DNA from: Quillaja saponaria | Taxonomy: Eukaryota; Streptophyta; Magnoliopsida; Fabales; Quillajaceae | Assembly (NCBI GenBank): GCA_029379385.1 | Contig: CM055618.1 | Span: 382,134-446,133 of the forward strand | Direction of reading: 5' to 3' | Length of the DNA: 64,000 bases | Part shown: in pieces, positions 36,250 through 49,330 of the stretch | How positions within the stretch are numbered: position 1 is the first letter of the stretch | Layout: each line of letters opens with the position of its first letter | The notes under the pieces: generated by a model | What the model was told of the DNA's origin: nothing | The model's input: only the letters and a program-made list of their open reading frames with translations | Database searches by the model: none | Position numbers and translations under genes: made by a program

Positions 36250-38295
36250 AAGGGATTCTAGTATTTTCACTTGCGTCTTATGGCTGATGGTATCAGAGTC
36301 TCAACAACAATTCATAGTCTCGTTAACAATTTGAGATAAAGGACGTTGATGGCAATGCCAATGGTTGGAAAGTTAGTAACGATCCTATTGACGGTGACCA
36401 TAGGATGCAAGCTCTTTACGTGGTGATGCAGTCGACACAAAGAGTGGCAATATAGGAATAAAAAGTTGAGTTGGATAAGCAAAGGGTGAGGATGACCCGT
36501 GAACTCCAAAAGATCTGTGACATGCTAGCCAACTTGGGAGACAATGCTAACATGGTTAGAAAAGATGGCAAGAATAGTAGTGCCAGAAATGATGCTCGTG
36601 ACCAACCTATCAACTAAGACGGTCTTGAAAATTGTCATAGGCTACAAACCTATGATGATTTTGAAGTTCGTGAAAATGGTAGGAACAACCGTACCAGAGA
36701 TTATGCTTGCGGCCAACCCATCAATTAACATAGGTCTGGACATCGTCATTAAGTACAACCTTATGATGACTTTGTAGATGAAGATAAGGAGCTTAAGGAC
36801 AATCCCATATTCAATCCAGTATAGATCAGAGATAGAGCTCAACTTAGACGCAATCAACAATGGAGACAACCAACTTCCAAGGATGATGGAGATGAGGAGA
36901 TCGTAAATAACCGTAGATTTAATTGAGTGTATATTGGAGATAGAGTTTAACCTCGATGCAACCATCTGCGATGACAACCAGCTTATGACAAAAATGAAAG
37001 ATATGGTGATTTCCAATATGTACCTAGACGAAATAAAGGAGCTAAAGGCTATAAATTGAAGTCGATCTTCCTACATTCGGTGACAACCTCAACATCGAAG
37101 CATTCCTTGATTGGATTTATGAAGTAGTGAATTTTTTGGACATGATGGATGTCACTGAGGACAAATGAGTGAAGCTAATGGCATATAAGCTAAAAGTGGT
37201 GCAACTGCATGGTTAGATACATTACAAGACAATCGGGTACAATAAGGGAAGACATAGGCGAGGTATTGGATAATAATGAAGCAACTACTCAAAGGAAGAT
37301 TCCTTCCTCTAGACTATGAGCAATAGCTATTCCAACAATATCAGAATTGTGTCCAAGGAAGTCGACCAGTTAGCCATTACACTAAAAAGTTTCTCTTACT
37401 CTCTGCACAATGCAACTTAACTGAAACATAAAAACAACAAACATCATGCTAGATCAATGGCTTGAAGCTTATAATCAAAGAGAAAATTCCATATTAACCC
37501 CTGTGTGGTCTGTTGGTGAAGCTCACAACATGATTAGAAAGGAGAAGACAATAAAGTTATACCTCCAATGCAGCGCAAGGAGATGATGAGCTAGAATATG
37601 CAGGTGAACATGTATCTTATGCGATGCGACGAATGCTATATGCCCTAAAGCAAGAAGAGTCTTCTCAACACAACAAAAAATCTTTCTCCCACCATGTTCG
37701 GTACTACTAAAGGTTTATGACTTGATCATCAACAGTAAGAGTTGTGAGAACATTGTGTTAAAGGCCATAATGAAGCATTTGAAGTTACTAATAAGACCAC
37801 ATCCATCCTCATACCATATTGGATGGAAAGAAAGGGAAAACCATTCTAGTCATGGATATTTGTTGAGTTCCAATTTAGATTTGAAAAACTTACAAGGAAG
37901 AATTTGTTTGTGATGTGGTTGACATGGATGTTTGACATATTTTACTCGAAAGATCATGGCAACATGATATAGATATAACTCATCGTGGCAAAGCCAACAT
38001 CTATATTTTCTAGTGGAATAAAAAGAAGATTGATGTCCTCCCAACTAGTAGAAGAGAAAAATATGCCCAAAACTTCTAAAGTATAAGGAAAAAGCTTTTC
38101 TTTCCATTGTGAGTTCTGATTCAGAGTTTGTCTATGAATCCAAAAAGTTTTAGACAATGTACGCTCTAGTTGTAAAAGTTGAGGAGACATTTGGAGCTGA
38201 AATTCCCATGGAAGTATAACCTTTGTTGATTGAATTTCAAGAGATCATTGTGGACGAACTATCTGATGAACTGCCACCAATGAAAGACATACAAC
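36250..38295 (+). pseudogene. Ty3/gypsy leader, gag and protease (broken)
   Basis: A primer-binding site TGGTATCAGAGT lies at about 36290. The gag relic follows, with two tandem copies of an about 115-bp segment (36560-36780), then a capsid block LPTFGDNLNIEAFLDW (about 37070-37117) and YKLKVVQLHG. The protease-to-RT linker follows with CDVVDMDV and LLERSWQHDIDITHRGK (about 37910-37995), then ELSDELPPMKDIQ (about 38255-38294). Many stops and shifts are present. The coding sequence stops at 38295 inside the linker and resumes at 39353 beyond an inserted element. Confidence 0.8.
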
Positions 38296-39352
38296 GAGTG
38301 CGTTTGGTATGCCAGTGAGATAGAGACCATGGTCAGAAAGGTTTGAGACTATTTTATCTCAAAAGTGCTATCTGTTTGGATGACCTAAAAATCATGATCT
38401 ACGACCATGGTTAGATAAGCTCTTATGTGTTAAAATTACCTAAAGGGTATTTAAACTATTTATCTATTTTTAAGAATCAATTAATTTGACCATTGGCCAC
38501 CACCAAAGATCAATTTTTTTTTTAAAAAAAAGGGAGGGATACACTTGGAATTTGACAGAAATTCTGAGGATTTTTTTTCAATGTTTTGAAAACTGGACCT
38601 ACCCAATCCGTTCAACCATCGTCCAGGTCACAAATCAGACAGGGTTGAATCAAATAATTGTTTTAGTGATTGGACTGGCAAAATTGATAAGAACCGAAAG
38701 AACTAGTAAAGTCAGTGCCATGTTGATCGACCTGAACCCTTTTTCTTTTTTTCAAGAAAATATTATTTCTATCAAGGATTAGTGAAATATTTATATTTTC
38801 AATTAAAGATTAGTTAAACAATTGTATTTTATATTAATATTATATTTATTATTTTGATTCATAAGTTGAAACTTGAATGTTGAAATACACAATAAATCAA
38901 TCAGTTATTATATTAGCTATTAATAACTATATTTGACTATTAGTGATTTGGTTTTCTTATTATTTAATGAATATTGAATTATTTTATATTATTGTGTATT
39001 TAGTATTTATAATTAATAAAAAATTATATAATAAGTATAATTTCTGGTCCAACCCCAGTTGAACTAATGACTCGAGACTCAACAAATTTTTCTAGTCAAT
39101 CACTGGTCTAATTTTTAAAACATTGATTTTTTTTGGTAAAATTAGGTTAGAGATAAAATGGAAATTAATGAAAAATGACAGGGGCAAAATGGGGAAAGAA
39201 AAAAGTTTAAAGCTGAGCAGAGAAGCTAAATTTGGACGTCGTCGCTGGCGGTGTGAGATGTAGAAGCCCAAACGGGCTGCGGCATGCCCCTTGCAGCACA
39301 AAGACCCTTGGCGTTGCCACAAAGCGGCTGGGACACGTGCCAAATGCACCAC
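38296..39352. mobile_element. TIR element inserted in gypsy pol (contains a MITE)
   Basis: The left end GAGTGCGTTTGGTATG and the reverse complement of the right end GGTGCATTTGGCACG form an imperfect inverted repeat. CAAC occurs at both junctions (38292-38295 and 39353-39356), and removing the insert rejoins the gypsy frame as [20 protein letters not shown]. The family is uncertain (PIF/Harbinger-like or hAT-like). It has no coding sequence of its own, but an unusually GC-rich patch at 39235-39345. Confidence 0.65.
38579..39125. mobile_element. MITE, copy 1 (nested in the TIR element)
   Basis: The ends are CAATGTTTTGAAAACTGGAC on the left and, reverse-complemented, CAATGTTTTAAAAATTAGAC on the right. 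Flanks show an A(T)8 run on both sides (38570-38578 and 39126-39134), consistent with an 8-9 bp target duplication. It is 547 bp long and non-coding. The same family recurs at 58090-58650. Confidence 0.7.
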
Positions 39353-39505
39353 CAACACCACATTGATTTGGTCCCTGGAGCGAGTCTACCAAACCTACCT
39401 CATTACTGCATGAATTCAAAAGAGAATGAGATCTTAAGAGAAAAGTAGATGAGCTTATTCATAAAGGACATATCCAAGAAAGTATGAGTTCTTCTACGGT
39501 GCTGA
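39353..39505 (+). pseudogene. Ty3/gypsy RT N-terminus, continuation
   Basis: This reads [14 protein letters not shown], then [27 protein letters not shown], the standard linker-to-RT start of gypsy elements. It continues the frame left at 38295 and is cut off at about 39505 with no RT core. Confidence 0.8.
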
Positions 39506-39634
39506 ACTAATTAATAATTTATTATCAAGGTTTAAAACAATAATACTTGAAAAACACAATTAAATAATTTAAGAGAAGAAGAAAAATTTCAATTTCAATT
39601 TCAAACAAATAATTATTTTAAAGTGTTATTGTGA

Positions 39635-41790
39635 TTAAATTTTAAAGATATCAACTATTTCAGCATAGTAAATAGTAATTTTTTTTTCTCATATTAATAT
39701 CCATGGAACCAAATTTGTAATTCAGATAATTCGGTCAACTAAAATTATTAAGTCAAATGTTAAGAATTACAATTGACCAAATGAAATGGAGTAGAAAATG
39801 GTCGTATAAGGTAATTGGGTCTAAGGAGTACCATAGAAAAGGGCTATATAAAACTATTTGATTTTTGTCTTGTATAGTTTAGGAGATCATGTAGTTATGA
39901 TTAGGTAGCAATTATGTCATGTTATTCCCTAAAACAGGTTGCTACAATTATTTAGGAGCTGTCGGTCTTCAAAAATAAATAAAAAAGTGAAACTCTGAAA
40001 GTCATTATTATCGATTACTTTTTGTTATACAAAGGCCGTCGTACATAATATGGACATAATGGCAGGGGCTGTATACAGGTCCATTTATATATTTCAATCA
40101 TTTGAAAGTTTTCAAGCTTATCCCGTCAACAAATCCCCAAACAAAGTGCCAAAATCAGTTACATTTGAATACTGTTTCTGGTCTCTCTCTCTGTCAGCAT
40201 CCATCTTCCTTCACCATGCCTGCTTCACACTCTGTCCCTGATCAATTCAAAAACCAGAACCTCCAAACCCTCTTAGATTCCGCTCGTCCCTTCCTTCTCG
40301 GTGAGCTTGAATCCATTGACAGCAACTTACCTTCATTGGTGGCTGTCTTGCGTTCTGTTGGTGCCGGCGAATGCTGGCACAAGAACGGTAGTTTTCTTGA
40401 TCACCTTGTTGGCATTTATCGAATTCTCAAGCTCTGGAAAGCACCCGATTCTGTCTGTTTTTGAGGCCTTTTTCACTCTGGTTACTCAAATTCTAATGTC
40501 AAGCTGGCTATATTTGATCCATCAACTAGTCTTGCGGTGGTCCGAGGCTATGTGGGTGTGGCTGCAGAGCGAATGATTCACTTATTTTACATTGTTATCT
40601 GGCAATCAAACATTCATGGCGATCTTTTATTCCGATACTCTGATTTGAACTTGAAGAACACCTTAAGCATTCGGAGATATCATTAAGGAATGCTAAGGAG
40701 AAAGGATTATTTAATGAAGAAGAAGGTTGGAGAAAGAAAATGCAGGCTATTCTTCCTGCTGATGGCATAGAAGTTAAGCATATCAAAACAGGGGAATATG
40801 TCATTGTTTCAAGGAGAGTTGTGGCTACTTTTGTTTTAATGACCATAGCAGATTTTAGTGAGTAATTGTTTGGCTTTGAGGATAATCTGTTCTATAATTT
40901 CCATGGTAGACTTGAATTTTCTGGTAATAATTATGCTGCTATTTGGCCAGGAGATGGTAAGCCGGGGCTGTGGATGAATTAGCGTTGTACAGCTTGATTG
41001 TGAGGGAAGAAGAAATTTTTATGGAAGAGAAGAAAAGGGTTGGTGCTGGTGGAGTTCAAAATGATAGAGATGAAGATATTGAGCTTGTGATACCACCAGT
41101 TTTTCAGAATTGCACAAGGTTTTTGGATGCAGGCGATCAAATACTTGCTAGAGACTTGTATTGGGAAGGTGTTTGTGATATGTCTAAGAGAGGGTTGGAG
41201 AAGGTTGAGGAATTGTTGGTGAGGTGTATTGAGAAAAACCCACTTGTTGGGAAGCCACAAGTGGTTTTAAGTCAAGTTTATTTAACAAAAGTGAGGTTTG
41301 AACAGGCTGAGAAAGAAGCAGAAAGAGGATTAACTCTTTTGTTGGAGTGGGGTAATCCGTGGGAAAAGAGGACATCATGGGAAGGCTGGATTGCTTGGGT
41401 CAGGGTATTGCTGATGAAGGCAAAGAAGTCTTTGCCTCAGAGTTCGGACATTCTCAATTTGGGTCTTGTAAGGTAAATGGGGTTTCACTATTTCATGCAA
41501 TTACATTAATAGCCCTTCTTATTAAAACAAATGTTTTCAACTTAGTCTTCCACTTTGAATAATTTATTTATGACCTACATTCTTTATTTAATCTTTTTTT
41601 CTCTCTGTCATATATATCACTGTAATCATGAGGCATTAACAGGTTTACAAATTAACAAAAATGAACAATATAAGGAAAAAAAAAAAAAAAAGCTTGCACT
41701 CACAACGACATTATCCCCTATTTCATTCATACTAAAGTTAGGAGGGGATAGGTTTTGAGTTTAGGGATAATACTTGCAAAATTTGTGAGG
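39635..41790 (+). repeat. Segmental duplication, copy B
   Basis: This is collinear with 18815-19057, 22869-22966 and about 23610-25443. It covers upstream DNA, the gene copy and about 310 bp of 3' flank. It lacks the 3.8-kb insert present in copy A. Confidence 0.8.
40216..41476 (+). pseudogene. Decayed paralogue of the DUF6817/TPR-type gene
   Basis: The ATG at 40216 matches the copy-A start, and the first 82 codons are open (with a few extra residues, FKNQNL). Then TGA at 40462-40464 replaces a TGT codon, a 1-base loss near 40646 shifts the frame, a TAA occurs near 40864 (CAA in copy A), and a short deletion near 40980 removes the ISRMG region. The last 168 codons (to 41476) are open and very similar to copy A. 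Nucleotide similarity along the gene is high, so the duplication is fairly recent. The downstream ORF could still be transcribed but I expect no full product. Confidence 0.9.
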
Positions 41791-42019
41791 TATTTTTACT
41801 CTTTTAGGATGTTTTCCTTCCATTTTTGAATTGATTAAAAGGACATTGTCTAATTAACAGCTCCAGGAGAAATTACTTACTAGCTAGAATCTTGAGTGGT
41901 CTAGCGGCACCTGTTAGAGTAGCACTAATTAAGTGCTACTTGCTATATGCATGACATAATATTTGGAAGACGATAACAACTCAACAGTGTATGAATGGGA
42001 TAAGAAGGATATCTTGAGG

Positions 42020-45000
42020 AGTCTAAAAGTATGTTGAAATTCAAATCGAATAGCACCGAATACAACACTATTCAAATTCGGATTCAAATCCCAAAACTCA
42101 TTTTCAGACTTGAATTTGAATACCCAATCAGATCAAAGTTAACATTCTAATTTGGATGTTTTTGCGGTATTCGAATTAGAATTCAATTCATAATCCGTAT
42201 ATCCGAATTTGAATTTGGATTCGATTCATAATCTGAATACCCGAATTTGGATGCAAATTCGAATTCATATCTGGATTGAAAGATTTATTTCTAAATTCTA
42301 AATTTTAGATACAAATATTAAAAATGACAAGAGTTAAAGTGTAAAATTGTGCATCAACAAACTTACAATTACCATCCAAATTCAATCCAAATTACAAGCA
42401 AAGACTAAATATAAAAAAGCTACTAGTTCTAGCTTTAGATACTCCTATCATCATTTCAAAAAGTAGTTGCTCCTCCATCTGAAAGTCAAGAACTGGCATA
42501 ACAAACCTACATGAATCAAAATATAGAATAATATTTAGAGAGTGTTCATTATCTCCATAAATTTAATCATAGTAATATATAAATTATGTGAAATCAGTGT
42601 TCAAAAACTTATAATACAGATAAAGTTGCCACCACATGTAAAAATAAATAAAATTTCATCATTCAACAAAAAAATCATCAGAGAAGTTTACTAGCTTGAC
42701 AAAATAGTGATTAGCACCTAATAAGCACAGTGAATGATAGAACTATACCCACCACCAATAATCACTAATATGTATAAATGGGTAAATTTAGATTTATATA
42801 AGTATTTTGGTAAAAAGAAAGAACACAAATGTTGGGTGGAATAAAAGCACAAATTCTATCATGCGAAAGAAGAAATAATGAAAATTAAGACATGCTTTCA
42901 AATAGTACATATACTTAGCAACAACATTCACTCACATACTTCATATGCATTCAATAAACTTTTGAATCAGCTGAATATAATATGCAATACAATAAGAAAC
43001 TCATATAAAATAATATTTTACAAAAGAATTAAGAAACAAATTAAGATATGCCTTCAAGTAATACTGCAATCTTTGCTCCTTCTTTATTTTTCAAGGAAAC
43101 TTCCTGTATATACACAAAAATAAATAAAAAATTATTAATGTGAAAATAAGAAAATAGCAAGTACAATTAAATAATGTTTTATAAAAGAAAAAAAAATCAA
43201 CATACACTAAGAGTTGCTGAATTCCATGAATAATACGAAACCAATCTCCATCATAAATCAAAGCTTCCACTGTTTTTTTGGCTAAAGAAGATTTGTATGA
43301 ATCAATTACCCTACCATTAGCACTAAATGTGGACTCTGAGGCAACCATGGAAATGGAAATTGCAAGAAGGTCACATGCCATCTTGGATAGAATCTTATAT
43401 TTTGTCTAGTTATACTTCCACCATTCTAAAACTTCAAAATATTTGTCACCATCTTCATTGCATCTAAACATAGGCTCCTAAAGGTATAGTTCCAATTTAG
43501 ATCTTGAATGAACATATCTTATGTGTTGGTAGCTCCTTGATCCAAAACATGCTTAACCCTATACACCTAAGCAAGATAGAAGTTACCAGTTGGGTATAAA
43601 ATACAAGAAATCACCTCCGTGACTTCATTAAACACTTCTAGAAATCCACACACCTTCCTTGCATTTTTCGAATCTTCAAGTATTGGCAAAGTAGTATAAG
43701 TTGGTTCTTGTCGTTGAAAACTTGGAAATACACTTTGAAACTCTAATATGTTGAGCAACATTTTGTATGTAGATTTCCAATGGGTGGGAACATGAAGACA
43801 AAGCTTTTTAGAAGGTAGTGCTTTCACCCATGCACATTCTGAAAATGATTGAAGCTTAGCTTCAAAAGAAATAATGAACTTGACACTGTCACTTAATGAC
43901 GCCTTCAATTACCTTCATGCCATGTTGAACCACAATATTAAGAACGTGTGCACAACATCGAACATGAAACAAATTTCCTCTACCTATCATTTTGTTGTTG
44001 CTTTCCATGTCCTCCTTCAATGTCCTTAAGCATACATCATTGTATGATGCATTATCAAACGTGATTGTAGTGACTTTATTCTCGATTCCCCAATGAACAA
44101 GGCATTTTTGTCTATACTTTGGAAATGTCTACATCACGATGACGAGGAGGAACATGAACAAAGCTCAAAACCCTCTTCTACAATTTCCAGTTATTAAGAA
44201 AATGAGTTGTGATTGTCATATACTCAATTTTCTGACTTAGTGAATTCGTACACCGGCATATAGTATCTCAGATTGAGCACTCAAAGCTTTATTATATAAG
44301 ATAAATAATGGATACCCTACAAAGTTGAATGGAAACTCATGCACCATTATTACATGTGCCAATATCTATCGAAGCTTCATTGGATGATACATCCCAAGAT
44401 CCACACAAACTAAGGTAAAAATACAGCTTCAATAGTATCTTTAGATGGTGGAAGATTAAGTTGTTTTTTCTTCTTATCATTAGCTTTCTGAAACATACAT
44501 ATCTTCAAATGGTTCCTTATATGACTCGTGGAACCAGTACCATGATGAATAAGTTGCCTTTTACAATGGATACATTGATTTTTTATTATTAGAAGTGTGA
44601 TAGTTGTGAAGTTAGAAGTGTGATAGCTTTAAAGTCAACCTACACAGTCAATCTCCTTTTATTGGTAGCTTTCTTCTGAAACTCCGTTGACTTCTTTTCA
44701 ACATTTGTATCTTCGATTTTCATTGGATCGTTATTCGAGACCAATTGATGAGGAGTATAAGAGGATGATTCATAATCAGTGACTTGGGAATAAAGAAGTA
44801 GTGGTAAAGTATCCTAGTTAGTGATTGCGCTAATGGATTCATATCTCCGTAATCAAAATTAGAAAAGAAAAAAAAGAAAAAAAAAAAGTACACATAAGTA
44901 AAGGATTAAGAATCAGTCCACCAAGAATACATTACACTTAACAAGCATTGAAGCTATACTATATGTATATCTAGTTATTTCAATTGTGTCATCGTGTTCA

Positions 45001-46125
45001 TTATCATAATATAAGCTATCTAATCATCAAATATCATCTTTTACATTTGTTTAGCATATTCACTCTTCTATCTATGCCATACACACACACACACATATAT
45101 ATTTGATTGATAGCTACACAACAAAGCCATGCAATAAATTCAATAGTAACGTTTTAACATTTGCAAAGAAAAACTAGTCTGCTTTTATTATTGACAATCA
45201 CAGCTCACAGGGCAAGCCTTAGATCTAATTTCAAATTTAATGAATTACTAATTATGCCACAATTACATGCATTCATTTCAAAACCAGTCTGATTCATTTC
45301 AAATCACAGGGCAGGCCTTATATCTTTACCCTCTTAAGAAGTTAACAAAAAGAGAAAGTTACTATGTATTCATTTCAATATGATTCACCACTTTCAGGAG
45401 TCAAGTTACCATCACTTACCAACCTACCCTTTAGGCTTCCACGGCTTTTTAACTTTTGGTCTGTTTATTGTAGCAAAGTAAAAATTTCAACCTCCCCCAA
45501 TGAAAAAAAAAAACAATTACAAGTTTACTATATCTGTGTGAGTGTATATAAAGACATTCCTCTAATTATCACTAAACACTTGAAAAAATTAAGTAAGCAC
45601 AGATCTTGCGAGTGTAACTTTAGAATCCTAGAAATTTAGGAGAAGAACTAAAGAAGTCCTAACCTTGAAAGTTTAATTCTGTACACTAGTAGACCTTGCC
45701 GGTCATTGAATAAATCTAATGTCGGATTGGCAATGCTAGAAGCAAAGGTAGAAAGAGCCATGATGGTGGAGGGCCTAGAGGTGACTAAGAATTGAGTAAG
45801 AAATTGTCGAGGGCTCTGGACTTAATTAGATCAGGGTTCTTTTTTTAATTTTTTTAATTTAAAATTTTTGATACATAATTTAAGTCAATAGTCATAACTA
45901 ATAAAAAAAAACAAGATATAAAAATGATAATTTTTAATATATATATATATATAATAGAATATAATATAATATAATAATTCAAATCTTATACCAAACTATT
46001 CATCAAATTATGAATCGAATATACTATAATTCGATTCGAATAATACTTGAATCGGAATAGAACTCATATATTTCAATTAGAATTTGAATATGGATTCTGA
46101 TGATCTAGTTCAAATTCTAGGCTTA
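42020..46125 (-). mobile_element. Second hAT element (ends unresolved)
   Basis: Both edges are packed with short GAATTCGAAT/ATTCGAATT-type motifs (42030-42270 and 45995-46125), the subterminal repeat style of hAT elements, and the middle holds a transposase relic on the minus strand. I could not find a matching terminal repeat or an 8-bp duplication, so boundaries are approximate. 44800-45990 and 42300-43080 show no other gene. Confidence 0.6.
43210..44790 (-). pseudogene. hAT transposase (RICESLEEPER-like), broken
   Basis: On the minus strand: a BED finger CIHCKRQLIHHGTGSTSHIRNHLKIC (about 44575-44495); a middle part with the TRWNSTY-like motif HWKSTYKMLLN (about 43785); and the C-terminal hAT dimerisation block MACDLLAISISMVASESTFSANGRVI (43381-43304) with KTVEALIYDGDW (about 43280-43245). 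Several stops interrupt it. It is a different lineage from the 29610-31730 transposase, so the two hATs are unrelated insertions. Confidence 0.8.
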
Positions 46126-46209
46126 TTTGAAAGTGAAATAAAAATTAAGTGTCATGAATTGACATTTGTACAAAACATCTACATATGACTACTTTAATAA
46201 TTGGTTAAT

Positions 46210-47550
46210 CATTTAAAATCATATATATTTCATACCTTAAAGAGAGCATAGATAAGTCTTTGATGTAAACTTATTACATTTCCTTTTGATGAATATTATT
46301 GGCTTTGTATTAGAGTTTTAGTTCAATTATGCTTAGTTTTTAGTTAATTCTTAGTTGAGACCTGCATTAGGATGTTGAAACCTAGTCAATTTTAGCTAGG
46401 ATTTAGGTGTTTTATATGAATTCTAACTTATATTAACTTAATTTATGTGTTTTGAAGGTTTAATGCTTAAATAAGTCACATTGGAAGTCAAATTGAAGAT
46501 TTGATTCAGACTCAAATTAAATCATAAAATAAGCATACAACATCTTGCTACCAGAAGCCTCAACACTGAAGTGCCAAAGAGTGAGCGTTAAGGTACCAAG
46601 GCAGTGCTGAGGTGCCCAAGAGTGAGCACTGAGGCACCAGTGTTGCTGACTTTTGCCTAATTTCATCAATTTTCTGTGCCTAAGCTGCAAAAAGGCTAGA
46701 ACCGCAGCGTTGGTTTGATTCCTAGTCCTATTTGAAGTGAATTTCGTGATTTTAAAGCTTATAAAAGAGGGATTAGCTTGGAGATTCAAAGAAGACAATG
46801 CAAAAAATTAATTTTTTTTAGAGATAAAGGAAGCCATCAAGGGTGCAAAAAAGCAAGAGGAGCTTGGATAAGAATTGATTGAAGCTTGACAACCTTCTAG
46901 TTTTCTTTTATTCATCCCTTTCTTTTAGTTTTCTTCTATTTAATTTCTTGGCGATTCTATTTAAGTTTATGTTTACACTATGTAGCATGAACTAAATTAT
47001 TCTCTAGGATTACAATTGAACTCAACATGTAGCTTAATAGTTTCTATTATTTATTAATTGCTTAGGATTTTGGTAAACGATTTCTTTATTTTATTATATG
47101 CTTAATACTTCTAGTTGATTAACTATCAATTAAATTGATGTGAAAACCTAAAGAAGCTTGGAAAATGAATTTAAGTTTAGCCTTGATTAAGATAGCACTT
47201 GATTAAATAATACACATGATTGTTGAATTTGATTTGTATATTGGATAGGAATATACCTATATGCCTCATGTAGCCAATTTAGGTCTAATCTTAATGAGTT
47301 TATGCTAGTCTAATTCACATAGGAATATAGTGAATTAACTAAGAGAAATATTATTATAAAACATAGGAATATGTTTATAATTGAATTAGAACCCTAGGTT
47401 AGTGATTCGTTAGCATAACTAAGCAAGATAAGATAATAATAAGTCTAGTGAAGTGTTGAGGGAAATTGTAATTTTAGGTCTTTATCCATTGAATTCTATA
47501 GTTTAATTTGTCATTAGTTAAGTTCAATTTGTTATGAGAGTTTGCATCCT
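46210..47550 (+). repeat. Probable LTR-derived sequence
   Basis: It contains a run of CACTGAAGTGCC/GCTGAGGTGCCC/CACTGAGGCACC repeats (46567-46640), a TATA-like CTTATAAAAGAGG (about 46759), and a long AT-rich downstream part. This resembles LTRs with repeated GGTGCC/GAGTGAGC motifs seen in many plants. No primer-binding site, coding sequence or partner LTR was found, so this is a weak call. Confidence 0.35.
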
Positions 47551-47554
47551 TAAA

Positions 47555-48882
47555 GTACCTTTGATTGCCCTTGCTTCCTCAAAAAAAAATTGTATTTATG
47601 TGGAAGCTTTGGAATAGTTATTTTTCTATTGATAGTACCATTTTGCGTTTCAAGTATACTATGGTCTCTAGGTGCAAATGCTATAGAGAGCATAAAGTGG
47701 AAAATATTCAGCACTTGTTCATCTTTTCTCAAGTTGCCAAGGAAGTTTGATTCTTTTTCATGCAATTGTTTGACATCCAATTGTTAAACATGCAGTATGA
47801 GTCGTTCATGAAATTTTTGCATATTGGTGGAGTCAAGGGAATTCCCCTTTGGTAGGTTACCTACACTCAATCATTGCTTGCTTAATTATGTGGGAAATTT
47901 GGAAAGGAAAGAATGCTTCTATTTTTGAAAAATGTCCCTATGAACTCTCTACTTATTGTTAGATAAATTTGGAAAGTCATTAGTAATATTCTTGGTTCTT
48001 TAAAAGGCAAAGCCAAGACTAGTGTGAAAGATGCCTATTAACTTAGATTCTTTCATATCAGCATACCAAAGAGAAGGTTTTTAAAGCAGGCAAAGATTCT
48101 AAGATGGCAACCTCCTCCTTCTGATTATGTAAAGCTTAATTGTGATGGTTGCTCTCGGGCCAATCTAGGGGAGGCATCTATATAAGGTATTCTTAGATCA
48201 TCCACAAAGGATTGTATCTTAGCCTATGGTTCCTTTATGGGCAACCAAACAATATGACTGCAGAGTTTAAAGCTGTGCATGAAGGATTAAAGCATTGTGT
48301 TTCCAAAGGATTTCATAATGTGATTATAAATACTGATTCATTGGCTCTTGTTCAGTGTGTGACTGTAGAACATCTCCTCTTTGGAAGCTTCATAAAAAGT
48401 TTCAAGATTTGATATGTCTTTTGCAAGATCATAACATGGTGCTTTATCATTGCTTTAGAGAAGTGGACTCAGTGACTGATTATCTAGCGAATTAAGCATG
48501 CAATGAAAAAGGTCAATTTATCTGGCTCTCTTCTCATATGCTACAGGAGCATGCAAGGGGCCTTAGCAATCTTGATAAACTACAAGTGCCTTATACTAGG
48601 CAAATGCATTGATTTTAAAGCTTTTATTTTGCAAGTTGGTTTTCTTGGAGAAAACTGAGAAGGATTGTGTCATGGCTACATTTTTTAGGTCGTGAACAAT
48701 ACTGTGAATAGTACCATGAACAATATCGAGATAACACATATTTATGATTTGATCAAATTTTCATAGGCTGTTTCAATGTATTGGCTTAGATTACACTATG
48801 GCCTTTCCATAGAATTAATAAAAGTTTTAAAGACTATCCTAGGTCCTAATTAATTTTGGGAAAAAAAAAAAAAAAAAAAAAA
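47555..48882 (+). mobile_element. 5'-truncated L1-type LINE
   Basis: It begins inside a zf-RVT domain (WKLWNSYFSIDS, SRCKCYREHKVENIQHLF, 47610-47740), continues into an RNase H domain, and ends in an A23 tail (48860-48882). 5' truncation with a poly-A tail is the normal outcome of L1 retrotransposition. A target duplication was not identified. Confidence 0.8.
48060..48600 (+). pseudogene. LINE RNase H domain (broken)
   Basis: This reads PPPSDYVKLNCDGCSRANLGEA, a stop, then NMTAEFKAVHEGLKHCVSKG and VIINTDSLALVQCV. The Asp-Glu-Asp metal residues of the plant LINE-type RNase H (D of NCDG, E of TAEFKA, D of NTDS) are visible. Stops near 48183 and 48410 inactivate it. Confidence 0.8.
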
Positions 48883-49172
48883 GCTAAATATTAGGTACAA
48901 TTTGGATGAACACTCTAATTTACTTTATATTACTTGTTAACGAATATTGTAATCACTTGCATTACAATATTCATGTCATGTACTTGTCATACCTCATTAA
49001 TAGAAAAAGCCCCAATAGAAGACTCCATATTACTACTAAGTACTAACAAGGTCAAGGCTGCCTGCAAAAACATAATGGTAGCTTTTTAACGAGGGAGGAG
49101 ATGATGAATGATTCACCACACAACATGCAAATGTCACACTAAAACAACACATATAAACTTTTGATACTATTA

Positions 49173-49330
49173 GTGTCACGACCCAATTTTGGGGACCATG
49201 GCCAACACGAGTACCAAGTCGAGCCTATTGACTCATCTTAGCCCAAACTACCCTCTAACACATTCTTATCAATTAATAAAAATAACAAAAATAAAAATTT
49301 ATTCATATATATCTATATTATACTAAAAGG
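49173..49330 (+). repeat. LTR-terminus-like fragment
   Basis: TGTCACGACCCAATTTTGGG at 49173 is a typical first stretch of gypsy (Tekay-like) LTRs, but the sequence leaves that pattern within about 150 bp. No other LTR part is seen. Confidence 0.3.

Noticed and set aside
36544..37016. Open frames on both strands with internal repetition
   Set aside because: They arise from the duplicated segment of a decayed gypsy gag, not from a repeat protein.
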